Below are positions 45,705 to 57,003 of a stretch of 64,000 bases of DNA, in pieces. This stretch comes from Sisyra terminalis (Eukaryota > Arthropoda > Insecta > Neuroptera > Sisyridae). Location: NCBI GenBank assembly GCA_958496175.1, contig OY292278.1, positions 17,856,001 through 17,920,000 on the forward strand, given 5' to 3'. Positions within the stretch are counted from its first letter, which is position 1, and each line of letters begins with the position of its first letter. A model generated the notes under the pieces. That model ran no database searches. It worked only from the letters and a program-made list of their open reading frames with translations, and was not told the DNA's origin. Position numbers and translations under genes: made by a program.

Positions 45705-46911
45705 TACATTAATCCTCCCTATAATTAGCATTAGTTTCACGTTGTAAAAAACGCGTACTATATAAAAATCCGTATGAGCATTCTCATATAACGCGCTTTT
45801 ATGAACCCGTATAACACGTAATGTAAAAACGATTCACATTTAACTTTAGTCGCTAAAGAGGATATAAATTGAATATTAAGGGGGTCGTCTAGTGTGGAGG
45901 CTATTTTTTTTTAATGCTTTCTTAGGAATTTTTTTTGGACGCACCATTCGAATAAAAAAATTTCTAAATTTTATGTCATTTTTATTAACATTTGAACAAA
46001 CTTTGTGTATTTTTTGAACTTGATATATTTAACGCGATCGGAGAGATACACCGTACAACAGGAACGCATATGAAAACGAAGTACTCCACTGCTGCCATGA
46101 TTCCGGCCGTTCTGCTTATCTGAAATCAAAAAATCAAACGCCATTTCAATTGTAAGACTTGAGGCTCTACATGGAACTAGAATAAAATCAGAATTTTGAA
46201 AATTAATATATTTTTTGCGCTTTTGAAGAAAAAATTTAATTTTTCGATTTTTTTTGGGGTTTATATAGCTGGTAAAAAAAAAACTAACGAAACAATCCTA
46301 ATTATTTTAGGTCAACTTGTAGTTATATATGAACTAAAGATGCTCTATAAATTTGAGCAGAATCGATCAACTAGTTTTTGAGATATTATGGCAGCAATTT
46401 GAAAAAATCGTGTTTTGAGAAAAACGCGTTTGAAAGTTATTGTATATAATTCATAACAAATAAAAATAAAATGGTCTCACCATCAATCTGCTATGCCTGG
46501 ACCATAGAGTACACCTTCCTCTTCTTCATAGAATCGCGCAAGGCCGTTTTCTCTTCTCGGTCTGAAATTCGGGCTTGTCTGGCAAAATCGCTTAAGCGTT
46601 ATTTACCCGTTTTTTATGAAAAAGAGTGATATTTTTTTGAAATTACACACTCGACGACCTCTTTCGGCTTTGAATTTCTAAAAATGCTTTTACTCACATC
46701 TTCTACACATGTTTTAGACATGGTTTATAGGAAAAAAAAATCGCTTTTTTTGACCTGACACACTAGACGACCCCCTTAAGAAAAAAATTTATGATGAACA
46801 AAATATATATGGAATTATAACGTGGGAAATCCCCGTGTTATAAGAGAGACATGAAATCGCGTAACATGAGATTGTGTTATAAAAGTATCATGTTATAAGG
46901 GGAGTACTGTA
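45705..46911. mobile_element. Older pogo/Tigger-like MITE interrupted by the TTAA element
   Basis: The left end TACATTAATCCTCCCTATAA and the inverted right end TACAGTACTCCCCTTATAAC resemble each other and the pogo/Tigger TA-CAGT style. Both sides contain ACGCG and TATAACACG-like subterminal repeats. The TTAA element sits between the halves. Confidence 0.5.
45876..46779. mobile_element. TTAA-flanked non-autonomous DNA transposon with perfect TIRs
   Basis: Starts TTAAGGGGGTCGTCTAGTG and ends with its exact inverse CACTAGACGACCCCCTTAA; identity extends two bases further in. TTAA at both borders suggests a TTAA-specific superfamily (piggyBac or Kolobok). About 900 bp, no transposase frame. The perfect ends argue for recent activity. 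Confidence 0.85.
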
Positions 46912-49900
46912 TTATATATTTATCTTAAAGATTTAAGAGAGTTGCCGCTGTATAAGTCTTTAACACTTCCTAGTTCACCCATTTTTAATTCTTAATGATT
47001 TACCACATATTTATAAGGCCGCGAAATTTTGAATAATCATAACAATGTGTTTATATACATTCCTTCATTTTTTATTATTTTTTTCATACTTTCCGAAAAT
47101 TAAAACTTCTCTACTATACTGTTGTAGGATTGCTTTTATGCCTATGCATCTGAACTTTATTTTCTTTTAATCATAATTCTTTGGTAAACTTTAAGACATT
47201 ATTGCCTTACGTACTAATTACGAACAATTAGCTTAATAATTTGTTTCTGTAATTCGGCTTTAATAAAAATGTAAGATTTTAACCTAAATGGATAATAAGC
47301 TTCAATTAAAGGCAGTAGATATTATTTTTTCTCTTCTTCTTTTTCTTCTTCTTCGTTGAGATCTCTTAGGAATTCTTCTTAAGTATCATCCTATCAGCAC
47401 TCTAATGATTCGTGCGATTTTTGCTAGTTTTTATTAGGCCACCCTGTCAACGTAATCATTTCTAGCTCTTTTGGATTTATGTCCTCATTTGATAACATAT
47501 ATCTTCCACTTAACATTTCTGCCTTATATTTGTATTGGCTTTCTTGTGATTTAGTTTCTACCCTAAAATGTTTCTGAGTATTTAAACTTTTTTCTGTTCA
47601 GAGGGTACTTTCCTTTCTTTTGTCGTCTGCTCTTATTTCTATAGCTAATGTCTCCATACTATTGATACCATTCTATTAAAAATTATGTTTCTTAGTTCGA
47701 ACTAAAATTACACATTTTATGGATTTACTAGTAAATTCTCATATTGAAATATATGTATATAAATATTTCAACTTTCAATACTATTAACAAAGCTACAAAT
47801 GAATATGTTTAATGTACTTTTTGGAAGTTAATCAGCAATTTTATGGATTTATTATAGTTCATAAAAAGATGCACATGTTTGACAACAAAATTGATTGCAT
47901 TTTCGTCCTTTTATATAAAATAAAATTATATACAACGGGTTTCCGTTGTTCACTGGATGGATCGTTTATGCAATACGACGGAAGAAGTTTTGCTATTTTT
48001 CGTTATTTATCGTATGATCATTCGTATCCTAAGATGGAGAGCAATGTTCCTCTACCCTATGTCTAATATATGCTACTTTTACTTTTCCTTATTTCTTCTT
48101 TTTATGCCGAAGATTGACGTTCCAACAGGTCACTTTATATGTAGCTTTGGAAAATACAGCATTAAAGATATATATTATAGACAAACCATATCAGCGCTTT
48201 AGATCTTTGAGTCAAGAAGTCCATCTCCTCCTGGATCACTGTCATAAATAAATTTATATTTTTTCACTAACAATTTCCTACAATTTTATTTGGAAAAATA
48301 ATTAATGGCATCATTCAGCTGACATTCTAGAATGCTGCCTTAAGCGCAAAAAAGTTGGAGATTTAAGATTTAAAAGAAGTTATTTATATTTATAATATTG
48401 AAGAACAACGTAAACTATAACAATGGTCCTAACGATAATTATATTTTCTTAAGCTAAATATGATAAACAGAATGATTTTGGATTTTACATATATATGTGA
48501 AATAAGATCTTTAGATTTTGAAATTTTTTAGTAGCTCTTTAGAATCCGTTGCTTCGTTTAAATGCACATTATCATTACATATAAAGAAGTTTCACTTTAA
48601 AAATTCAACTAAAGCCATATTACTGTGCTGTAAAGCATATAACAAAACGAATTTTAATTTTATTAAAAAAAAAATAGCACACAAAAAATAGTGAGATTTA
48701 AACTATATTTCACTCACATATTGTGATTTCTAGATGTATTTATATGTTTCGTCGTGAAAATATAATAAAAGCTAAATGTACTACACGTTAAAACTATAAA
48801 TATTGTTAAGAATAAAAGTATTACCTATTTTATGATAAAACTGTGTGCTTTTACCATTTTATGAGTGTTATGATTAATTGTTGAATCTTGTAATTTACTT
48901 AAAATATATAATTTTATAAAAATTATATTATTTAAGAATCAAACATCAGGGTAGATATTTTATTTTCAAAAAAAAAAAATGTAAATAGTTTTTATTATTG
49001 CATTATTATTTTATTAAGAAAAAAAATGTGAATACATAAACTATAAATGTTGTTCTTAATAAAGCAATTTGTGTCACTGAGTATGAAAAATAGGTCGTTT
49101 GTATATTTGATTCCCAACAACTCAATTGTATGCATTTGCATTAGTTATAAAGTGTGTAAATAATCCAATTAATCAAAGTTCCAAATATATCCAAATAAGT
49201 TCTTTCTTTAACAAATAGTAAATTTCTTCTTTTAATACCAAATCAATTTTTTTCTGTTTTTAATCTTAATGTTAAATACTCTGTTAATGATATATAACTT
49301 TAAATTAACAAATTTCTTTATTTTTTCCATGGTTTGTTATATGAGATCTTACGTCTGATACCAAAATGCCAAATTTCATGTTTCTAGATCAACGAAAATT
49401 GATTTACTTGGGAGACCCAAAATGAGCTAAGTTATATATAAAAAGTACATAATTCTTTACGATTTTTGATATTAATTTATAAGATATAACGGATCGTTTT
49501 TGAGAAGAGCTTTTTTTTTTTGAAATATGGAACCCTAATGTTTTAACAAATATTTATAAAATGATCAGTAGGTAAACGTCATTTATGTAATTATATTTTT
49601 GTCAACTTTTGTTATAATTAGTAAGTATTCTGAAATATCAAAATTATCAAAGCTATCAGTAGGTAAAGCTTAATAGTAGGTACTGATGCAGCACTATATA
49701 ATTACTATCTACCATTACTGCTTTTTTCATTCAAATAAAGAAATTTTAGTCACTATTCATTTTTGCACAATGTTGCATTTTCTACTTTGATTTTAATTTA
49801 ATTCGCGATTTTTTTGTTAATTTAATTTTAATGTCGTATAATTCTTGCTTTTGTTGCTAAATTTACATTAGCACCTAATGTATTCCCGAAATAAATTAAC

Positions 49901-50290
49901 AAATCCATCGTTGCTATATATTGACGTCCCTAAAGGGACATAAACACTTTTTCATTACTTCATATACATTTTTATATATATTTAACACAAGTATTCAATA
50001 GTCTCGGATGCCCATTAACGTTATTTGGTATAGATTCAATGCAATAATCGACTTATCACCAATAAATTTCATTTTTTGAAGCCATTGTTACAACTTTGAA
50101 ATAAATTTTATTATTTTACCATCAATATTAATCATTTGTTACAGTACTTTACATGTCTTTACCATAATTACTAATTTTAACGTTGACAGTTTAATTTTGA
50201 TTTATGGTACAGTATAAAACCATTAACATCAAAATTATAAAACAAAGATAATTGAAGGGCAACTTATTATTTATACATATTTAATAACAC
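46912..50290. other. Gene-free region between the transposon nest and the long hairpin
   Basis: AT-rich; a CTT-rich stretch near 47330-47360. Open frames at 47.8-48.2 kb overlap each other and show no recognisable domain. An M2 MITE fragment lies at 49.8 kb. Confidence 0.45.
49768..49950. mobile_element. MITE family M2, partial copy
   Basis: AATGTTGCATTTTCTACTTT and AATTTAATTCGCGATTTTTT on the left match the complete copy at 54.4 kb. The right end is not clear. Confidence 0.45.
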
Positions 50291-50900
50291 TTTAATAAGA
50301 ATGTCCATGGTTTTTAATTACTTTTTTGAAGAATAGGTAATATATTCAACAAATCAAAAAATAATAATGGCGTATTTCGCTTTGGAATTGCATTTAAATT
50401 AGCTAAGTCATCTTCAGTACTATCTATAAATTCTCGAATTTCCCAATTGGATGAATTTGAGATAGAAATATCCGAAGTAATTGAAAAAGAAAACTCAGGT
50501 TGTTTAAAATCCGCCTTTATTATCAAATGTTTTTTAATTTTCCAAATTGGTGACGTTTCGTTGCCTGTCGCAACTTCATCAAGCACCTATATAATTTTTA
50601 TAGACACTTGATGAAGTTGCGATAGGTAACGAAACGTCACCAATTTGGAAAATTAAAAAACATTTGATAATAAAGGCGGATTTAAACAACCTGAGGTTTC
50701 TTCTTCAATTACTTCGGATATTTTTATCTCAAATTCATCCAATTGGGAAATTCGAGGGTTTATAGATGACTTAGCTAAATGATTTAGCTAATTTAATTGC
50801 AAAGCGAAATGGGCCATTATTATTTTTTGATTTACTGAATATATTACCTTTTCTTTAATAAAGTTATTAAAAACCATGGACACAGGACATTCTTATTAAA
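50291..50900. repeat. Long hairpin: 293-bp arms around a 23-nt loop
   Basis: Left arm 50291-50583 and right arm 50607-50900 are inverted copies, roughly 90-93% identical by eye with several small indels. Both ends read TTTAATAAGAATGTCC when oriented alike. The minus strand of the left arm is open for about 90 codons (DEVATGNETSPIWKIKKH...), while the same reading in the right arm is broken by frameshifts. The protein is not recognised. It could be a long hairpin-RNA locus or a foldback transposon. Confidence 0.9.
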
Positions 50901-51000
50901 TATAATAAATAAAAATAATTATAAAATATATCTAAATAAATATAAGAATAAATATAATAGATAAATATAATAAATAATATAGAATAAATATAATTAAATA
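50901..51000 (+). repeat. AT-only (ATAAATATAA)n low-complexity tract
   Basis: Variable units of ATAAATATAA directly abut the right end of the long hairpin. Confidence 0.7.
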
Positions 51001-51084
51001 TTTCGAGTTTCTTTCTTTCAAGAGTTTCTCCTTTAATTTAATAAAAATCTGAGATCTGAGTTTTATCATCTATTCTATGTAATA

Positions 51085-51240
51085 GTCGGTATAAAGCAAA
51101 ATTTTAGACCCATAAGTTATATATTAGAAACATTTTACATTTCTACGTCACTTTTTAATTCTAGTTGACGATAGTATTCACATGGAAATGAACGTATATA
51201 TCGTATGAAATAGCTTCAAAATGGCCGCTCCGAAACTTGT
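51085..51240 (+). repeat. Dispersed repeat D1, copy 1
   Basis: TATAAAGCAAAATTTTAGAC, TTTTTAATTCTAG and CATGGAAATGAA occur here and, in the same order, at 53.45 kb. Confidence 0.5.
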
Positions 51241-51254
51241 AGAAAGAGTAGAAA

Positions 51255-51370
51255 CTACTGGGATTGAATTTTGAACGGTCAAATTTGCAATATTCTCAAT
51301 TGACAGATTTTATTGACCCTAGAGTCGCTAACGACTTTAGCTGTTGTAAAACGACGGTAAATAACCATTG
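51255..51370 (+). mobile_element. tRNA-derived SINE, copy 9 (3' part)
   Basis: ACCCTAGAGTCGCTAACGAC and ACGACGGTAAATAACCATTG identify the 3' body. The tRNA head is lost. Confidence 0.65.
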
Positions 51371-52060
51371 ACAAAATAACAATCTTTAGATTTTAATTTT
51401 AGAGAACAACTGAGCACTTTCATGTCGTTGTAAAAGTTAATAATACTTATTAGAATTGTATAAAGATGAATGGCTAGGGGCAAAAAGTTCACAACCGTCA
51501 CTGATAATAAAAACGTGAAAAACGGTTTTCCATAGATTAAAAGTTCCCAGTGATTTTCGGCTCGGTTCAAGCAGGTCAAATTCTTCGTGTATTATTCAAA
51601 TATTTAGTCATTACACATTGTATGATAAGTGCATAAGGAAAACTACTTAATTAAAAAATCTCTCAACATTGTCTCGTGTAAACATTGTGTTCGCGTTTAT
51701 TAAAGGTAAAAGTGTTTCGTAGAATTTTTGAATGCATTAACTAAGTCAAGTGGTCTCAATTGATCGAAATAAGCATAGCAAATAAAATCGCCTTGGTTTA
51801 TAATAAATGTTGCAATGCGCAAACATTAATTCAAACGAAATCTGAATAATCCAATCCCTCCAATTTGATATTTGTCGGCAATAATAACAGCATACGTGAT
51901 TTGGACGAACAAAGAATTGTATATCTACATTCATTCTCAATACATCATCATTCTATTCATTAGAATAATATTATTGGTAGGCATAATATAACATAAACTG
52001 GTTACGTACAACTGTTTACTTTTCCATAAAGTGGCCATTTTTATCACTGCAGTTGCAGAA

Positions 52061-52068
52061 TATAAATA
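52061..52068 (+). promoter_or_regulatory. TATA box of the CIA30-domain gene
   Basis: TATAAATA lies 65 nt before the start codon, leaving a leader of about 30-35 nt. Motif match only. Confidence 0.45.
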
Positions 52069-52125
52069 ATCTTCATATTTTTATTACTCATTGCAATAAA
52101 ATTTTTTATTCTTTTCGAGTTTACA

Positions 52126-55100
52126 ATGGAACAACATCGGATATTATCAATACAAGCAATTGCTCTATGGATATTATTACAACTTGCACTTTTGCCGCCC
52201 ACTGTCGTTTCAAATAATAACAATAACAACAATAATATGGACAATATGGAAGACCAACAACAATCAGAAAGGTATTTACTATTTTATTAAGCTATTAATT
52301 CATATAGTTCTATAAATAAGTAAAGGAAATTGATCAAATGTCATCCAAAATTGTAAATTATATAAAAGCAACTTTTATAGAATCATAAATGACTTTAGAC
52401 TAACTGCTTAATTCAAATTAGTTTCACATATATTCAACAATCATATAAACGCTAAGTTGAATCATTATTTATTTTATAACAAAGGTAACCTCAAAACATT
52501 CCATTAAGGTGATGATAATAGCATTTATCGTTTATCTATAAATATAACGAAAGTATAAACAGTTGGCGAACATTAGACTAATTAGAAAATACTTTTGGGC
52601 AAAGCAATCTAGCATTCCACTTTAAAAAAACGGAACCAATCGCTTCTAAGTGCAGTATTTTTGCATTTAAAAAAGCAATTAGCACTTTTTATTCTACAAA
52701 AATCGGTTGTTACATTTGTGTAGTAAAAAAATGTATTTTTTGGGGGTTTAATATTGATGCGAGATATGTAATCTTCATTTTCTACCGAGAAATGCATAAA
52801 GTTAGTCAAATATTGTTACTCAGGGGTTGTTAGGATTGCTGTTCACGAATATGGGGTACATTAAAGTAACTCAATGCACCGAAAGATCCTAAATTCTTAT
52901 TTTCTAGAGTTTCTACAAAATTTTCTCTGAAATTTGCTCAAATCACTTATTTAATGTTTTTTTGGGGTCTCTAATTATGATTATAAGGTTCTCCGACGTA
53001 TCGAAAGGTTATCGAGGGTAACTTTGCATTAAATAAATTCAATAAAAATATACGTTTTTGGGTTTTTGGAGTCACCGATTTTTTTGTGTAATTTGAAAAT
53101 ATTTTGAACAAACTCCAAAGATTAGATTCCGGGACCTCCTGACACATTAATTACTTAATGTACCACATATTCACGAATAGTGACTTCAAAATCTCCCGTG
53201 TATCAAAATTAGGCTCATTTTGTATATTTCTCAGCAATAATTAAGAGTCATTTGTCGCCTCAAAAACTATAAATTTTCGTTTGTATGGAATAAAAATGGT
53301 GACAATAATTTCTTAAATACTTTAGGAACCGAATGCAAAATAGCCCTTTTTTGTGTCGCAGTTAAATGGTGAAAAGTGCACAACTAAAAAAAAATCTTAG
53401 AGTTTTGCAATCGGATAATTTGAGATGGGAAAATCCTGCATAATAGGCGTTATAAAGCAAAATTTTGGACAATTTTTGACCTAGAAATCATGGATTAGAA
53501 CCATTTCTCATTTCCACGTTAATTTTTAATTCTAGAATCTAATTGAAAATAACATTTTCATGGAAAGGAATTGATTAAAAAATTATAAGTATAAAACAGC
53601 TTCTATATTAGAAAAGTAGTGCACTTGCACTTGTGCAAGGTTACCATCTTGGGTATTTTCCCCATTTAATAAACAATGACGCGTCCAATTGTCGTTCTTA
53701 TAGTTCATTCCAGAAATGCCTCAGTTAAAAAAACTATGTTTTTATATCATCAAAAGGGGCAGTACTAATTTTTTAGACCAGTGGTTCTCAATCTTATGCC
53801 CACAAGTACCATGTTATCTATAAAACGTTTTACAAGTACTCGCCACTGGGTCACTGTGATACAAATACCAAAGTTTTTTTTCCGCTTTTTTACTTCCTTG
53901 GCTATAACTCTTTCTCTAGCGAAACCTATTTATTAATTTTAATGATTTTTTTAGGGATTCGTACCCTTAAAAACATTCAGATTCCCTGTTAAAAAGAAAC
54001 AATTTAAATTCAAAAATTTTAAATTGCCCCTAACGATCTTTTTGAACATACTTAAAAATAGGTTGATGCATTCTAACTAGGTTGATAGAAAAATAAGTGA
54101 TAGAAAGGTTGATATGCGTGTAACAAAAAAAGACAAAGATATAAACATGACTCGTACATGAATGCATTCATATCCGTTTAGCTAGTGACTCATACGGTTC
54201 ATGATTATCATCGTTACAACAGAATTATGTATGTTTCCACGCACTGGTTAAATTAATTTATTTAGTTTCTAATAAACGCCTTTCATTAACTTAGAATTAC
54301 TTTGATTAGCATTGCAATTGAATCATTTAAAAATATTTTGGCTCAAACCCCTTTTAGAACAGTCAAATTTGGCAACGTTGCATTTTTGATTTTATTTTTT
54401 ATTCTATTTGCGATTTTTTTGTTTTTCGTTAATTATATTCTAATATAGTATACTTTTCTCTTTGGTGGCTTAATTTGCATTATGGAACGATTTATTCGCG
54501 AATTAAATTAAAAACAAAGTCGAAAATGTAACGTTGCCAGATTTGATTGTTTTAAAAAGGACTTGAACCAATATTTTATGTAATTTTTGGAACAGGACGT
54601 GTACACTTAGTGAGTTTTCAAGTAATAAAAAGGATTGAATTTGTATTTTGCCGCCCATAATAACTCCTCTTGTAAATTGATAACCCCTGATAGAGTAAAA
54701 CAAAGGATACAAATATCTCTATATATCGTACTTTTATAAAGACAATTTAAAACAATTTGATGTTCACAAAAATAGTTTGAAACAATTAGGAATAATAACA
54801 GGCATTTTAAACGTAATTTTTCCAAACTGTCATTTTTATCGAGATTGCTATAGATTGCTATAGTGAAGGAAAATTAGGAAAACTTATTTAAAGCTTGAGT
54901 TTCCGTGAAATTAGTTTTTAGACTATTGTCTCTTTAAAAACTAATTTCTAAAAAATGGAGAAGGTTTCGGGAAAATCGATGAACTTATAATAATATGAAA
55001 GTATCAGAGAAGAATGTACTAAGTTAACGAGAAGTTCCGTTGGTTAATGGTACTACAGGGATTGCAATGTTTAATTTATGAATCCTACGGTTGTGGGAAA

Positions 55101-55918
55101 AGCGGCTTTTATAAAGTAATATAAGGTATATTTTCATGAATGCTAGTTAAAGGTTGAAGATAATTGATCACATTAATTCTAAAGTACTGGGTTGAAGAGT
55201 TTGAAGTCTTCTTATGATTTTTTATGAATTAGTCGTTAACCCTGATTGTATGATAATATGGTATACCCAAATGTGTTGTGTATATCATATTCTTGTATTT
55301 ATTTTTACTATTGCAGTTTTTTTTTATTTAAGTGATTAATTTTGGAAAATTTTCAGTTATTCAAGTTCATCCCATAAACATGCAACTCTTTTCGATTTTC
55401 GCACAATCGACAATCTGACCGATTGGACCGAACAATCCGATACAGTTCGAGCTCAGGGAATGTCGAAAGCCGTAATTACCCTACAGAAAACCCAACGTTT
55501 CCAACGTGCCATTTTGTTCACATTGTTGAACCCCCAACCGAATGGGGCTGGTTTTGCCGGAGTTCGAACTCATACCATGTTTGATTTAAGCAATTACGAT
55601 GCAATTACATTGCAAGTACGAGGCCAAGGAATTAACAACGGCTATAAGATTGTTTTGCGCCATAAAAGTCAAGATGACGAACCACATCCAACGTATGAGC
55701 AAATGTTCGAGGCACCAATGGGAGAGTTTTACACTGCCCGATTGGCCCTTGATAAGTTTCAGCCGTATTACAGAGGAAAACTTTTGAATGATACAGAACC
55801 TTTAGATCGAAGCCATATTACCAGTATCGGAATTCAAGTTTATGGTGGCGTTTATTTACCCAATAAACAGAGTGGACCGTCATCTTTGGAAATCGACTGG
55901 ATCCGAGTTGATATATAG
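52126..55918 (+). CDS. CIA30-domain (NDUFAF1-like) protein with predicted signal peptide (2 exons, 235 aa)
   Basis: Exons 52126-52271 and 55357-55918 join in frame (AG|T), giving 235 residues. Residues 1-29 are hydrophobic (ALWILLQLALLPPTVVS), resembling a cleavable secretory signal rather than an arginine-rich mitochondrial presequence. An eight-asparagine run and a short acidic/glutamine stretch follow. The CIA30 domain begins with LFDFRTIDNLTDW at about residue 60 and ends with LEIDWIRVDI at the C-terminus. Inside it are GFAGVRTHTMFDLSNYDAI and a late GIQVYGGVYLP. The founding member NDUFAF1 helps assemble mitochondrial complex I; the family also has members of unknown role with a jelly-roll carbohydrate-binding-like fold. 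Here export seems likely. The 3085-bp intron contains hAT, MITE and other repeats. Function beyond the fold is not assignable. Confidence 0.85.
53440..53610 (+). repeat. Dispersed repeat D1, copy 2
   Basis: TATAAAGCAAAATTTTGGAC, TTTTTAATTCTAG and CATGGAAAGGAA match the copy at 51.1 kb. Lies in the CIA30 gene intron. Confidence 0.5.
53779..53880. mobile_element. hAT-like element end in the CIA30 intron
   Basis: CAGTGGTTCTCAATCTT is a classic hAT terminal inverted repeat, followed by the common ACAAGTACC and ACAAGTACTCG subterminal repeats. The other end is not clear. Confidence 0.55.
54363..54547. mobile_element. MITE family M2 (GGCAACGTT ends), complete copy
   Basis: Left TCAAATTTGGCAACGTTGCA and right (inverted) TCAAATCTGGCAACGTTACA are matching ends of an AT-rich 185-bp element containing TTCGCGAATTAAATT. 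Confidence 0.75.
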
Positions 55919-55985
55919 TCATATTTTATATCCGAAAATTAATGAAATTCCATTTAAAAATGTTGCAAAATTAGTATTCTTGTAT

Positions 55986-55991
55986 AATAAA
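55986..55991 (+). other. Polyadenylation signal of the CIA30-domain gene
   Basis: AATAAA 68 nt after the stop codon. Confidence 0.5.
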
Positions 55992-56736
55992 TTATTTTTT
56001 TACAATATTTGTTCTAAATGTCTGTGAAATATGTAATTAATTAAAAAGTAATAAAAATCATAGCAAATTTAACTGCATAACTAAAGCAAACTACGCTTAA
56101 AAATTTGGCTAGAGTTTAAGTATTATATACTTTAGTTAATTTATGTCTTAATTAATTGATTCAATTTTGTATAGATACTATAATTTTAGTGTTGAAAATT
56201 CAATTTTTATTATTTTCCCAATGAATATTGGACTTTCGTAGTTTAGGAATGGAATTAAAATTGTTCCGGTCCACACAGGTCAATATTTTTTGCAATGATA
56301 ATCAGATGGCAATATTTTACCAAAAACCATTAAGGTAATTAGCATAATAAAAGCAAGGCACCCCTAAAAATTCCTAAATTTTTGTTAAAAAAAAGGATAT
56401 AAGATTTCCCCTTTCCATGATTTATTCCTTGATCCGAAAAACTGTTTCATAGTTATCTTGAAAACCTCCTAGTCAACGATATTTAAACCCATCCTTTATA
56501 TTTCTCATTTCTAATTGTATAATTCTAGTCATTCTCTAGTCTTTACCGCTGAAATTATCACTTAATATCATTAATCCATGTTTACAGAATGCTTATGGTA
56601 GACATGGTAGATCACTGGCAACTTTCAAAAATGATCTGTCAAACTGAACTGACCAATGAAAATTTATTGACCGATTTGTGTCTATAATCGACTGTACTGA
56701 AGCTAGCTACATAATGAGCCGTAAATTTGAATTTTT

Positions 56737-56748
56737 GTGCATGCGCAC
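56737..56748. promoter_or_regulatory. NRF-1/Ewg-like site upstream of the M16 peptidase
   Basis: GTGCATGCGCAC differs by one base from the NRF-1 core GCGCATGCGC. It lies about 260 bp before the M16 start codon in a region with no TATA box. It stands out in this AT-rich setting. Confidence 0.4.
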
Positions 56749-57003
56749 AACTGCCTACAACGCTCAAGTTGGCTCAAGTGTTATAGTTATTAGTACGACC
56801 ACTCCGAACGCTGGCATCGAAAATATCAGTCAATTGATCTTATGAAGTTTTCTTGTAGCCGGTTGGATTCCAGAGAGTGCAAGTAAATAGAGTTGTCATT
56901 CTTGAAATATTCTGCCAAAATTTATACCATCTACTCTTTCCGTGAAAATTAATTCATATTTTTTTTCACAATTTGTACTAACTGTAAAGCCCTTCCACTC
57001 AAA

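Noticed and set aside
47300..48200. Possible LINE reverse-transcriptase remnant on the minus strand
   Set aside because: A few words (EEMDFL, RSKALIWFV) recalled RT tails, but there is no YxDD box or consistent frame. Too weak to call.
50314..50586. 90-codon minus-strand frame as a stand-alone gene
   Set aside because: It has no ATG at its left boundary, lies wholly in one hairpin arm, and the mirror arm is frameshifted. Treated as part of the hairpin.
55599..56027. Two alternative frames overlapping CIA30 exon 2
   Set aside because: Shadows of the real frame, which alone matches the CIA30 domain and ends at a proper stop and polyadenylation signal.
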